A stretch of 64,000 nucleotides of DNA from CAWCKS01 sp963796195 (lineage in GTDB: Bacteria; Pseudomonadota; Alphaproteobacteria; Rhizobiales; Xanthobacteraceae), in assembly GCA_963796195.1 (NCBI GenBank), contig CAWCKS010000014.1:310001-374000 (forward strand), in the 5' to 3' direction. The notes below the pieces were generated by a model. It did no database searches, was not told where the DNA came from, and worked only from the letters and a program-made list of their open reading frames with translations. Positions 46,027 to 55,069 of this stretch are shown here, one piece after another (the stretch's first letter is position 1; every line of letters starts with the position of its first letter). The position numbers and the translations under genes are program-made.

Positions 46027-47130
46027 TTAGCCTCCGAGCCCGAATTGCTTAAGCTGATCGTTCAGGGCCTGCAAGCGCGCGGGATCGCCGACAAATGCGT
46101 TGCGCGCGTCGCCGGCGGCTGTGATGGCCTTGTCGCGGTCGCCAAGGACAATATAAGCACGGATCAGCCGTAGCCAGCCGTCGAAATCGCTGCCGTTCTG
46201 CTTCAGCCGCGTCGCGAGCCGACCGACCATGCCGCGGATAAAAGTGGCGCGCTGTTCGTCGCTCATCGAGCGGGCGGCCGCGATGTCGTCGTCGGGAATA
46301 TCGGGCGCGATCTTGCCATCGAGGCTTGCCAGCGCGCGCTCAACGCCGCCGCGCCAGGGCGCATCGGGTGGCGCATCGTTCAACAGCGCCCGCCAGGCCG
46401 ACGCTGCCTCGTCGCGGCGGCCGTCCTGCTCAGCCGCAAGGCCGAGGAAGTAGCGCGCCTTGACGTCGCCGGGATCGAGGGCGCGCGCGTGTTCGAATTC
46501 GGCGCTGGCTTCCGCGGTGATCACGCCGTTTGCCGCTGCTCCCATCGCTTCGCCGAGGTTCGCGTGACGCGCTGCGGTCTCCCCATTGTAGGTCAGCGCA
46601 TTGCGAAACGCGCGCACGGCGTCGTCGTAGCGCCCGAGCTTGAACAGGACCGGCGCCAGCACCTCCCAACCTCGGCCATCGCGCGGACTCTTCTCGAGGT
46701 GCTGCTCGACCTGTGCCACGAGCTGATCGAGCGGCGCGTTGGCCGCGGGCATCGACCGACTCGGTGCCGCTGCGACATTCACCATGCCGGGCGAGCCGTA
46801 GTGCAAATAGATCGCCACGGACGAGAGCGGCAGCCCGACCAGCGCGATGATTGCAACAGCGCGTCGCAAGGAGGTCGAAGCCAGGGGCGGCGGGATTTCA
46901 TCGAGCCTCGATGCGACAAGCAGCCTGCGCGAGACCTCAACACGCGCAACATCAGCCTCGGTGGCGCCGATGATGCCGTTCGCGAGATCGCGATCGACTT
47001 CCGCAAGCTGATCGCGATAGATCGCAGCCCCCTGTCCCGCGGCCGGGCGCGATGATCCGCGGCTGAGCGGCCAGAGCACCGCGAAGACGGCAACCAGCGT
47101 CATCAGGCCCAGCACGAACCAAAAAGTCAT
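46027..47130 (-). CDS. ccmI: CcmI/CycH, cytochrome c maturation chaperone
   Basis: 367 aa. Two membrane helices (FVLGLMTLVAVFAVLWPLS and AVAIIALVGLPLSSVAIYL) flank a cytoplasmic loop with DQLAEVDRDLANGIIGATEADVARVEVSRRLL, the CcmI hallmark; the periplasmic part has TPR-like helices (GRGWEVLAPVLFKLGRYDDAVRAFRNAL). Binds apocytochromes and presents them to the haem lyase. First gene of the operon; an FNR/FixK-type box lies about 88 bp upstream of the ATG. Confidence 0.94.
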   Translation of the reverse strand: MTFWFVLGLMTLVAVFAVLWPLSRGSSRPAAGQGAAIYRDQLAEVDRDLANGIIGATEADVARVEVSRRLLVASRLDEIPPPLASTSLRRAVAIIALVGLPLSSVAIYLHYGSPGMVNVAAAPSRSMPAANAPLDQLVAQVEQHLEKSPRDGRGWEVLAPVLFKLGRYDDAVRAFRNALTYNGETAARHANLGEAMGAAANGVITAEASAEFEHARALDPGDVKARYFLGLAAEQDGRRDEAASAWRALLNDAPPDAPWRGGVERALASLDGKIAPDIPDDDIAAARSMSDEQRATFIRGMVGRLATRLKQNGSDFDGWLRLIRAYIVLGDRDKAITAAGDARNAFVGDPARLQALNDQLKQFGLGG

Positions 47131-47211
47131 ACACGGAGTTCCGATCGCAACTGCCCACCCAATTCAAGGCAAAGGCGCGCGCGTTACACCATGAGCAGCG
47201 CCCTGACGCAA

Positions 47212-47225
47212 TTGACAAAAATCAA
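47212..47225. promoter_or_regulatory. FNR/FixK-type box upstream of the cytochrome c maturation operon
   Basis: TTGACAAAAATCAA matches TTGA-N6-TCAA. It is centred about 88 bp upstream of the ccmI start. On the minus strand a TGTAAC hexamer follows at about the spacing expected for a -10 in a promoter with the box at -40. Known for FixK2-type control of respiratory genes in Bradyrhizobium; here the site is seen and its use is inferred. Confidence 0.6.
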
Positions 47226-47268
47226 ACGGTTGTGAGCTTCGGAGAGCGGGGGCGCACGGGCCGGATGA

Positions 47269-48694
47269 TCAGCCGGAACGAGAGGATTTTCGCTCGCCGG
47301 CCAGGGCGACCTCGGCCGCCTTGGTCATCAGGGCCGCATAGTCGTGCCCAAAGATCGCGTCGCAGAACCGGATCGCGAGCTCAGCCTGGATATGACGAAA
47401 AGCGCGCACATTGGCATCGGAGTGGCGCAACGATTCGACCAGTGCCTCGGTGGCGGACTTGAGGTAATGCTGCAATTCGGAAAATGACCGCAGCGTGACC
47501 TCGCTGATGGCAAGCTCGCTAGCGTAGTTCCGGCAAGTGATGACGAAGTTGACCAGCGCCACGGTTTCGTCGGCCTCGCTGGCGTCGATCCGCGCCCCGG
47601 CGTTGATATCCTTGTCGGAGCGGTGGCGCAGCAGCCGCCGCACCCGCCCAGGCACGCTCTCAAGCTCGGAGGTGAGCGCGTTCGAGATGTCTGCGCGAAT
47701 TCGACGACAGCTGGCGGCCCCATTGCGAGTCCGACCGGAAGCCGAGCTCAGAGCGCAGATCGCGCACGCCGTCGTGCAGCGACTTGAGCTGATGGGCGCT
47801 ACGGTCGAACTGGCCGCGCTTGATCTCGGTGCGCAGGTCATTAACAAGCATGGCAACGTCGTAGAGTGCCATGCTGACGGCAAGCCCGTAAGGCGTTGCC
47901 GCCACCCGGCTCTCTTCATCGGACGCGGCAAAACTGACGGCGAGCCGAATGATCTGCCAGGGCGACGTCATCCGCTGCATGATCGTGGAGATGACGAACG
48001 GCAGCACCTGGGGGTTCTGCAGCGACGGCAGCTCAACAATCTGGCCTTTGATCGAGGCGACCTGGGTGTCGCCGAAGCTGCTCATGATGCGCGGGATGCG
48101 CGAACGAAACGTCTCGATCGCCTCACGATTGGCGAAGATCGTCTGCACCGACGGCAGATCCTCAACCACCGTCGGTGAGCCCACTCGGCCAAGCGCGCGC
48201 TGCCGATCGCCGCCTTGCGATTTCGGCGAGATCAACTCGCCGATCGCGTCGGCTGCGGCGAGCTGAAAGCGGCGCAGGACCTGCTCCATTTCGCTGGCAC
48301 GCCCCTCCTGCTTCGCCGCACCGTAGGCGTCGCGAAACTCCTCTGCTTCCTTCGCAAGTGCGGTCTGAGTCAACCAGGTCCAGATCGGACCGATCGACGA
48401 GCGTTTGATCTGACCCGGGCGGACCTCGTCGCCATCGAGCAGGAACGGTTCGAGCACACTGAAGACGGTCCGTTGCAGCTCGTCGAGCCGCGGCCTGTCG
48501 TTGGTGTCTTGCTTGCGGACAACTTTGCGCAATTCGCCGAGCACGATCTCGGCCACTGCCGTATCCTCGCCTTGCGCGAGAACCTTCTCGAACTCGCTGG
48601 TCAGCAACGCCAGTGTCTTCGGCGGAAGCTGCCGGAAAAAATCCTGCAACCGCTCGGCCCGACTGTCTGGTTTTCGTTGCTGCTGCTCCGCCAC
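47269..48694 (-). CDS. unrecognised 474-aa protein, one frameshift
   Basis: Start taken as GTG at 48694 (VAEQQQRKPDSRAERLQDFFRQLPPKTLALL); about 474 aa if one base is removed. Mostly helical and soluble, with no signal or membrane segment: VLAQGEDTAVAEIVLGELRKVVRK, LVISTIMQRMTSPWQIIRLAV-type helices, SMALYDVAMLVNDLRTEIKRG. After RQLSSN the frame breaks near 47698 (one extra base in GAATTCG) and continues as RADISNALTSELESVPGRVRRLL to GERKSSRSG. I do not recognise the family. It stands alone between the ccm promoter and the lipoprotein gene. Confidence 0.6.
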
Positions 48695-48815
48695 GTGTCG
48701 ACCCCGCGCGCGCCGGTGAGGCCCCTCCACGGCTGGAGACGTCTGCGAAGCTCGCTCAGAGAGGGGTCTTAGCAGGCGTGGCGTTAAGATCGCGTTGAGA
48801 ATTGGTATTGGGGCA

Positions 48816-49301
48816 CTAGCTGATCGCGGTCCAGGTCCCGTCGCCGTTCCGGCAGGCGGTCCCCCGGGCGATCTGCGGCCGGGAGTTGAGATAGACGGTG
48901 TGGGTATAGCCGCGGCATTGCAGCCCGCGCTGGACGTAGGCCGGCCCCGGAACAATGCTGCCGTGTCGCCCGGAGGCCGGATTGCGCCAGCCAACAGGGG
49001 CTCCCGGCGCGCCCTGCTCCAGTGCGTCGATTTGCGCCTGGTAGGCGAGCCGCCGATCCTCGTCGTCCATTGCCGCGCCGATACGGTTGCCGATCAGCCC
49101 GCCGATGGCAGCTCCGGCGACGGCGGCGGCGACCCGGTCGCCGCCGGTGCCGCCAATGGTCGATCCGATCAGCGCGCCCGAGAGCGCGCCAAGGGCGGTG
49201 CCGGTACCTTCCTTCGGCCCACCACCGAAACGATCCGTGCTGGCACAGCCGCCAAGCGCGATCGCCGCGCCCAAGGCAACGGCCCTGCCAATTTTCAACA
49301 T
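48816..49301 (-). CDS. glycine-zipper outer-membrane lipoprotein (17-kDa antigen type)
   Basis: 161 aa from ATG at 49301. Lipoprotein signal with lipobox LGGC (MLKIGRAVALGAAIALGGCAS). A glycine-zipper stretch follows: GTALGALSGALIGSTIGG and AVAGAAIGGLIGNRIGAAMDDEDR, as in the Rickettsia 17-kDa antigen/Gly-zipper_2TM group, then a C-terminal domain with QCRGYTHTVYLNSRPQIARGTACRNGDGTW. Probably anchored in the outer membrane; role in envelope integrity is inference. Confidence 0.85.
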   Translation of the reverse strand: MLKIGRAVALGAAIALGGCASTDRFGGGPKEGTGTALGALSGALIGSTIGGTGGDRVAAAVAGAAIGGLIGNRIGAAMDDEDRRLAYQAQIDALEQGAPGAPVGWRNPASGRHGSIVPGPAYVQRGLQCRGYTHTVYLNSRPQIARGTACRNGDGTWTAIS

Positions 49302-49400
49302 GATTGACCCACCCGGACGCGCAACCTCGTCGATGATGCGCGGCGCCACGTCCCAGTGATCGAATGATTGGGGCGAAGGTGGGGCATGGACTTTTTGATT

Positions 49401-49450
49401 GAGCATGATCTTTTCGGAAAACCGGTACCCACCTTTTCCGGATCATGCTC
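49401..49450. repeat. 50-bp extragenic palindrome at the kinase 3' end
   Basis: GAGCATGATC (49401-49410) and GATCATGCTC (49441-49450) are perfect 10-bp inverted arms around TTTTCGGAAAACCGG...CCTTTTCCG, itself partly palindromic. This form (GAGCATGATC..TTTTCCGGATCATGCTC) is, to my knowledge, scattered in Bradyrhizobium-like genomes. The right arm's last base is in the kinase stop codon, so it may serve as its terminator. Confidence 0.7.
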
Positions 49451-50847
49451 TAACCTGCGGGCAGGCTCAGTTCGGCGCGAAGCCCGCCGATCGGCGCGGT
49501 GCCAAGCATCAGGCTGCCGCGATAGAGCGCGGCAAGCTCGCTGACGATCGAAAGCCCAAGGCCCGAGCCCGGCTTCGTCTCGTCGAGCCGTTGCCCACGT
49601 TGCGCGACCTGCGCCCGCTCCGCGGGCGAGAGCCCAGGCCCGTCGTCATCGACGATGATTCGTACCGTCGCGTTTTCAGGTTCGTCCGCCTGCCGCTCCA
49701 GGATCACTTCGACCAGCACCTGCGAACGCGACCATTTGCAGGCGTTGTCGATCAGGTTGCCGACCATCTCTTCGAGGTCCTGGCGCTCGCCGCGGAACGT
49801 CGCCGGCTGATGAATCTCGACTTCGATGTCGGCATTGCGATGGATCTTCTCCATCGTCCGGTGCAGTGCATCGACGACGGTCGTGACATCGGTCAGCGTC
49901 GTCACCGCGGTGAGGCGTGCGGCGATCCGCGCCCGTTCGAGGTGATGAGCGACCTGGTCGCGCATCATGTCGGCCTGCTCGAGGACCTTCAGCGCAAACG
50001 GCTCGTCGCGGTGCGCCGACGCCTCGTTGACGATCACGGATAACGGCGTTTTGACTGCGTGAGCGAGATTGCCGACGTGTGTTCGCGCACGCTCGACAAT
50101 CTCCTTGTTGGCATCGAGCAACGCGTTGGTCTCGCGCGCCAGGGGCGCGATCTCGACCGGAAACACACCCTCGAGCCGCTCGGCCTGGCCGGAGCGGATC
50201 GCTGCCAAGCCGGCCGTGATGCGCTTCAGCGGCGCAAGCCCGAAGCGGACCTGGAACAGCGTGGTCAGCAACAGGCCGATCGTCAGAGCAACGAACGTGC
50301 CCGTGAGGTAATAGTCGAAGGTGCGGGTTTCCTCGAAGATTTCCGTGGCATCGCCGGCAACGCTGACGTTGTAACGACCGTCAGCGCCGAGATCGACCGG
50401 CCGTTCGACCACCCTCAATTGCTGGTCCTCGGGGCCGACAACGTAGCCAAGTCGCAAGCCTGCGGCGTTAAGGTCGACGCCCAACTCTTCGAGCTTCGGC
50501 AGCTTGCGGTCCCACAGCGAGCGCGACGAGCGTACTTCCGGCTTTCGCGAGTTGAGGCGCGTGATCTGCCAGTACCACCCCGACAACGGCAGCTCGAACA
50601 GCGGTTCGCCAAGCGCCTGGGAGGTCTTGTCATCGGCGTCGCCCGGCGGCGGCACAACTTCGGCAATCAGCGTGCGCAGATAAAGATTGAGACGCCGGTC
50701 GAAGGACCGCTCGACTGCCTGGCGATACACCGACGACAGCGCAAAGCCGGTGAGAATGAGGATCACCACCACCCATGCCGCGGCCGACATGAACAGCCGC
50801 GTTGCGAGCGAACTGGTGCCCTTTTCCTTGCGAGGTTCGTTGGCCAT
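49450..50847 (-). CDS. sensor histidine kinase, PhoQ-like
   Basis: 465 aa from ATG at 50847 (MANEPRKEKG). Helices at about residues 25-45 (MSAAAWVVVILILTGFALSSV) and 185-210 bound a periplasmic sensor; then HAMP, HisKA box THVGNLAHAVKTPLSVIVNEAS and ATPase motifs NLIDNACKWSRS, VDDDGPGLSPAER and KPGSGLGLSIVSELAALYRGS. The AHAVKTPL variant is typical of the PhoQ-like group in these bacteria. Sits 38 bp downstream of its response regulator. Confidence 0.92.
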   Translation of the reverse strand: MANEPRKEKGTSSLATRLFMSAAAWVVVILILTGFALSSVYRQAVERSFDRRLNLYLRTLIAEVVPPPGDADDKTSQALGEPLFELPLSGWYWQITRLNSRKPEVRSSRSLWDRKLPKLEELGVDLNAAGLRLGYVVGPEDQQLRVVERPVDLGADGRYNVSVAGDATEIFEETRTFDYYLTGTFVALTIGLLLTTLFQVRFGLAPLKRITAGLAAIRSGQAERLEGVFPVEIAPLARETNALLDANKEIVERARTHVGNLAHAVKTPLSVIVNEASAHRDEPFALKVLEQADMMRDQVAHHLERARIAARLTAVTTLTDVTTVVDALHRTMEKIHRNADIEVEIHQPATFRGERQDLEEMVGNLIDNACKWSRSQVLVEVILERQADEPENATVRIIVDDDGPGLSPAERAQVAQRGQRLDETKPGSGLGLSIVSELAALYRGSLMLGTAPIGGLRAELSLPAG

Positions 50848-50885
50848 CGCCGCGCAGTCTAGCACGAACTGCAGGAACGGAGCCG

Positions 50886-51557
50886 CTACGCCGCTTCGTT
50901 CGGCGCCGCCAGCAGGTAGCCGAGGCCGCGCACGGTCTGGATGATGTCGACGCCGAGCTTCTTGCGGATGCGCCCGACGAACACCTCGATGGTGTTGGAG
51001 TCGCGGTCGAAGTCCTGATCGTAGAGATGCTCGACCAGTTCGGTGCGCGACACCACGCGACCGACGTGGTGCATCAGGTAGGCCAGCAAGCGATACTCGT
51101 GCGAGGTCAGCTTGATTGGGTTGCCGTCGACGCTAACCCGCCCGGTGCGGGTGTCGAGTCGCACGCTGCCGCAAGTCAGTTCGCTCTTGGCATGCCCAGC
51201 CGACCGGCGCAGCAGCGCGCGGATGCGTGCCAGCACTTCCTCGACGTGAAACGGCTTCGCCACATAGTCGTCGGCGCCGGCGTCAAAGCCCTGCACCTTG
51301 TCGCTCCAGCGGTCGCGCGCGGTCAGGATCAGCACCGGCATCATCTTGCCGGCGCGGCGCCATGCCTCGAGCACCGACAGGCCGTCCATCTTCGGCAGTC
51401 CGATGTCGAGGATCACCGCATCGTAGGGCTCGCCCTCGCCGAGGTAATGCCCTTCTTCGCCGTCAAACGCGCGGTCTACGACGTAGCCTGCGTCCGACAG
51501 CGCAGCCGTCAGTTGGCGGTTGAGATCAGGATCGTCTTCGACCACGAGCAGGCGCAC
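50886..51557 (-). CDS. OmpR/PhoP-family response regulator
   Basis: 223 aa. Receiver with EDDPD, Asp51 in ILDIGLPKMDG and Lys in VAKPFHVEEV; DNA-binding wing with TSHEYRLLAYLMHHVGRVVSRTELVEHLYDQDFDRDSNTIEVFVGRIRKKLG. Partner of the downstream PhoQ-like kinase; a PhoPQ-like role in Mg or envelope sensing is plausible but unproven. Confidence 0.94.
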   Translation of the reverse strand: MRLLVVEDDPDLNRQLTAALSDAGYVVDRAFDGEEGHYLGEGEPYDAVILDIGLPKMDGLSVLEAWRRAGKMMPVLILTARDRWSDKVQGFDAGADDYVAKPFHVEEVLARIRALLRRSAGHAKSELTCGSVRLDTRTGRVSVDGNPIKLTSHEYRLLAYLMHHVGRVVSRTELVEHLYDQDFDRDSNTIEVFVGRIRKKLGVDIIQTVRGLGYLLAAPNEAA

Positions 51558-51779
51558 ATCAGCCTCCCAGCACTATCAGGCGAGAAGCATGCCGAATGCG
51601 GTTGAACGACCGATGAACAGCCAGCCTGGCCAAAATTACTTTTCCTTCACCTTTGATCCGTCATTCCAAGTTTGCCTGGGTGCTGCGCTGCGATCGTTCG
51701 GCAACGCTGCCCGAAGGTTGCTGGCAACGCCTAGCATGGCAGATTACGAGCCGAAAGCCGCGAGGATGGTCGGGGACGG

Positions 51780-52583
51780 TTGACAGACGACGCGCGGCGA
51801 GGCTCACGTCAGCCCGTGAAGAGATTTCCTGCCGCCATTGCTGCTCTCCTTGCTGCGACCGTGATCGCGTCACCGGCGTTCGGCATCGTCGGCGGCGGCA
51901 GCGCCGCGCCCGACGGCATCGCGCGCAGCGTCGTGACGGTGGTCGGCTCGCGCGGCAATTTCTGCACCGGTGCGTTGATTGCAGCGGATCTCGTGCTGAC
52001 GGCCGCGCATTGCGTGATGCCGGGCGCGAGCTACAAGGTCGTCGACTACGGCGACAAGCCGGCGAAGCTGCTCGACACGCGCAACGTCGCAGCCCATCCG
52101 TCGTTCAACTTGCAGACCTTGCTCGGCCATCGCGCGACCGCCGACGTCGCGCTGCTGCAACTTGCTGCGAGAGCCCCGTCAGGAGCGGCGCCGGCGACAA
52201 CAAGCATTCCACAGATTCCGATCGAGGTCGGCGCGCACTTCACGGTCGCGGGCATGGGCGTCTCGATCCGCGGCGACGGCCGTTCCGGCGGAGTGACGCG
52301 CGCCGCCGGCCTGGTCGCGACCGGCAAGCCCGGTACCTTGCAAATCCGCCTGGTCGACGCGGTCGCGCAAGGCGTGCGCGGCGGGCTCGGCGCGTGCACG
52401 GGAGATTCCGGGGCGCCGGTGTTCGAGGAGCAGCAGGGCAAGGCCGTCATCATCGGCGTCGTCAGCTGGTCGACCGGACCGAATAACTCCGCCGGCTGCG
52501 GTGGCCTCACCGGCATCACGCCGCTCACACTGTACCGCGATTGGATCCTGCAAACCGCGCGCGCCTGGGGCGCGCGGCTGTAG
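51780..52583 (+). CDS. secreted trypsin-like serine protease (S1 family)
   Basis: 267 aa from TTG at 51780; GTG at 51816 (VKRFPAAIAALLAATVIASPAFG) is an equally good start for the signal peptide. The mature start IVGGGSAAPDG is typical of chymotrypsin-fold enzymes. Triad: His77 in TAAHC, Asp122 in ADVALLQL, Ser210 in GDSGAPVF; two cysteines near TAAHC (FCTG..AHC) can pair. Broad or specific proteolysis outside the cytoplasm; substrate unknown. Convergent with the MFS gene, whose stop is 2 bp away. Confidence 0.93.
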   Translation: MTDDARRGSRQPVKRFPAAIAALLAATVIASPAFGIVGGGSAAPDGIARSVVTVVGSRGNFCTGALIAADLVLTAAHCVMPGASYKVVDYGDKPAKLLDTRNVAAHPSFNLQTLLGHRATADVALLQLAARAPSGAAPATTSIPQIPIEVGAHFTVAGMGVSIRGDGRSGGVTRAAGLVATGKPGTLQIRLVDAVAQGVRGGLGACTGDSGAPVFEEQQGKAVIIGVVSWSTGPNNSAGCGGLTGITPLTLYRDWILQTARAWGARL

Positions 52584-52584
52584 C

Positions 52585-54106
52585 TTATTCGGCGGCGACC
52601 GCGTCGATGTCGGGCGGACCGGCGAGCGGCCGCTCCTCCATCAGAATGACGGCGAGGCACGCCAGCGCCATCATCAACGCCGCGGCTGTGAAGATCGGTC
52701 GAAATGCCACAACGGTATCGGCTGCCGGCAGATCGTGTGTGATATCGACGGCGTGGCCGTTCAAGGCGACACGAGTGCCGAGCACCGCCAGCAGGATCGC
52801 GGTGAACGCCGCCACCGTGAACGACGAGGTCATCGAACGAAAGAAATTGGCTGCTCCGGTCGCGGTGCCGACCTGATAGTGCTGCACCGCATTTTGCAGC
52901 GCGACCGTCGATGTTGGGAATCCGGTGCCGAGACCCAGCGCGCCGATCGCCAGCAGCGTGAGAAACAGCCAGAGCGGCAGTGGCGTGAAGACGGCGATTA
53001 CTGCGAACATCACCGTCGCAATGGCCATGCCTGCGATCGCTACCCATTTGTAATGATGCATGCGACTCATCACCCGTCCTACAGCCGTTGAACCGACCAC
53101 GGACACCGCAACGAGCGGGATCAACGCGAAGTCCGGCCTGACTCGCCGCGAGGCCGTAGACCACCTCATAGTAGAGCGGCAGGTAGACCGTGAGGCCAAT
53201 CGTCGTACCGAGCGTAAGGCTGCCGATCGTCATCGCGAACGGCACCACTGTGCCGCTCATCAACGACAACGGCAGGAACGGTTCAGCGGTGCGGCGGGCA
53301 TGCCACAGGAAGATGCCGGTGAGCAGGAGGGCCGCGGCAATCATCGAGAGAATCTCGGGCGAGCGCCAGGCGAAGCGGATGCCGCCCCACGTCAGCACCA
53401 GGAGCACAACGATCGCCGCCGACATCAACAGCAGGCCGCCCATCCAGTCGAGTTCGCGACGCCGATGGTGCAGCGGGATGCGTTTCATCTTTGGCAGCAG
53501 CACGGCCATCGCCGCAACGCCAAGTGGCAGGTTGATCCAGAAGATCACCGACCAGTCGAGATACTCGGTCATCACGCCGCCGAGGACCGGACCGCCGATG
53601 CCGGCCGCAGCCCAAACCCCGCTGAAGTAGGCCTGGTACTGGCCGCGCTCGCGCGGCGTGATCACGTCGGCGATAATGGTCTGCACGACCGGAAGAATGC
53701 CCCCGCCGCCGACGCCCTGCAGAGCACGAGCGAGAATGAGCACGATCAAGTTCGGTGCGAGCGCGCACAGCACCGAGCCCACAATGAACAAAAGCAGCGA
53801 CAACGCTATCGTCACGCGACGCCCGTAGATGTCGCTCAAGGTCCCGAACACCGGCGCCATCGCGGTCGACGATACGAGATAGGCGGTGATCACCCACGAC
53901 AGATTGCTGACGTCGTGAAACTGGTGGCCGATGGTCGGCAGCGCGGTGGCGACGATGGTCTGGTCGAGCGCGGCGAGAAACATCGCCAGCATCAGGCTCG
54001 CCATGATCGCGCGCAATTCGCTTGCAGTGAGCGGCGGCCTTTCCGTGCCCGGCAAAGCCGCGGCGGCCGCTGTCGCGCGGTCTTGTTCCTCTACGCGCTG
54101 ATCCAT
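52585..54106 (-). CDS. MFS drug/proton antiporter of the DHA2 (EmrB/QacA) type, one frameshift
   Basis: About 506 aa if one base is removed; 14 helices expected. N-terminal signature ASLMLAMFLAALDQTIVATALPTIGHQF and ARALQGVGGGGILPVVQTIIADV (motif C region VWAAAGIGGPVLGGVMTE) identify the DHA2 group of multidrug exporters. After YGLAASQAGL the frame breaks at 53129-53130 and ALIPLVAVSVVGSTAVGRVMSRMHHYKW continues elsewhere; one T too many in CTTCGCG explains it. Everything else is intact. Confidence 0.9.
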
Positions 54107-54300
54107 GGAAACTCCGCAGCCGCAGATTGCCGGGCCGCCATCGCTGATATTGCTGCCATTTCATAGAGCAAGCTGTCGGCCTTCGTTATCCCGCTCCATG
54201 CATGCCAGTGTCGCGATGCGCCCTCAGAAATCGACACTCAGCGGACACACACCTTCGTGATTTGGCCGGCCCATCGGCGCGCAGTTCGTCTTGCCATGCT

Positions 54301-54810
54301 TCAGCGCGGTCCTTTGCCGCGGGCGTTCTTTGGAAACTGGCCCGGCCATTTGACGATGTGATCTTCCCACTCAGCCAGCGGAATTTCATCCTCGCTGCCG
54401 ACAACGCGTCCGCGCACCGAAATGCCGGCCTCGTGCACCGTATCGGGGTCGCCTGAAATGAGGGGATGCCACCAATAGAGATCGCGGCCCTCGGCAACCA
54501 GCCGATAGGCGCAACTCGGCGGCAGCCAGTTGAGAGAGCGAACGTTCTGCGGCGTCAGCCGCACGCAATCCGGCACCTTTTCGCTGCGATGCGTATAGTC
54601 GCGACAGGCGCACAGCCCAGCATCGAGCAGGCGGCAGGCGATGTGGGTGAAATAGATCTGCCCGGTATCTTCATCCTCGAGCTTTTCCAGGCAACAGCGC
54701 GCGCAGCCGTCGCAAAGACTCTCCCATTCGGCCCCTGACATTTCCTCCAAGCTCTTGGTTTTCCAGAATGAATTGGCTTGGGCGGGATCGTCATCAGGTT
54801 TCTTCGACAC
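54301..54810 (-). CDS. YcgN-family cysteine cluster protein (UPF0260)
   Basis: 169 aa. Cys-rich protein of the YkgJ/YcgN family: WESLCDGCARCCLEKLED, HIACRLLDAGLCACRDYTHR, VPDCVRL, PPSCAYRLV. The cysteine pattern suggests an Fe-S or zinc cluster; the biological role is unknown. Stands alone on the minus strand, divergent from PBP1A. Confidence 0.92.
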   Translation of the reverse strand: MSKKPDDDPAQANSFWKTKSLEEMSGAEWESLCDGCARCCLEKLEDEDTGQIYFTHIACRLLDAGLCACRDYTHRSEKVPDCVRLTPQNVRSLNWLPPSCAYRLVAEGRDLYWWHPLISGDPDTVHEAGISVRGRVVGSEDEIPLAEWEDHIVKWPGQFPKNARGKGPR

Positions 54811-55069
54811 AGCTCAAGCGCCTTGATTTTGGTGGTGTTGCAGACCCGGCCGCGTTGTTCTCGTGAACTCCGCGGACAAGCGCACTTAAATTCGTTGGCC
54901 TGATCCCCCGCCTCCGCTAAAAGGTCAAGGAATCCAACGGAGTGATCACGCGAATCGGCGCCGTCAAAGCGCCATGGACACTCCGCAGTATAACGTTTCC
55001 GCCGAGATATCGCCTGCGCCCGACACTCCCGGTGTGCGCGGGTTGACGTTGCGGTGATCAGGTCAAGGT

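Noticed and set aside
54974..55057. 27-aa open frame (MDTPQYNVSAEISPAP...) just before PBP1A
   Set aside because: Could be a leader peptide, but there is no ribosome-binding site or attenuator structure to support it.
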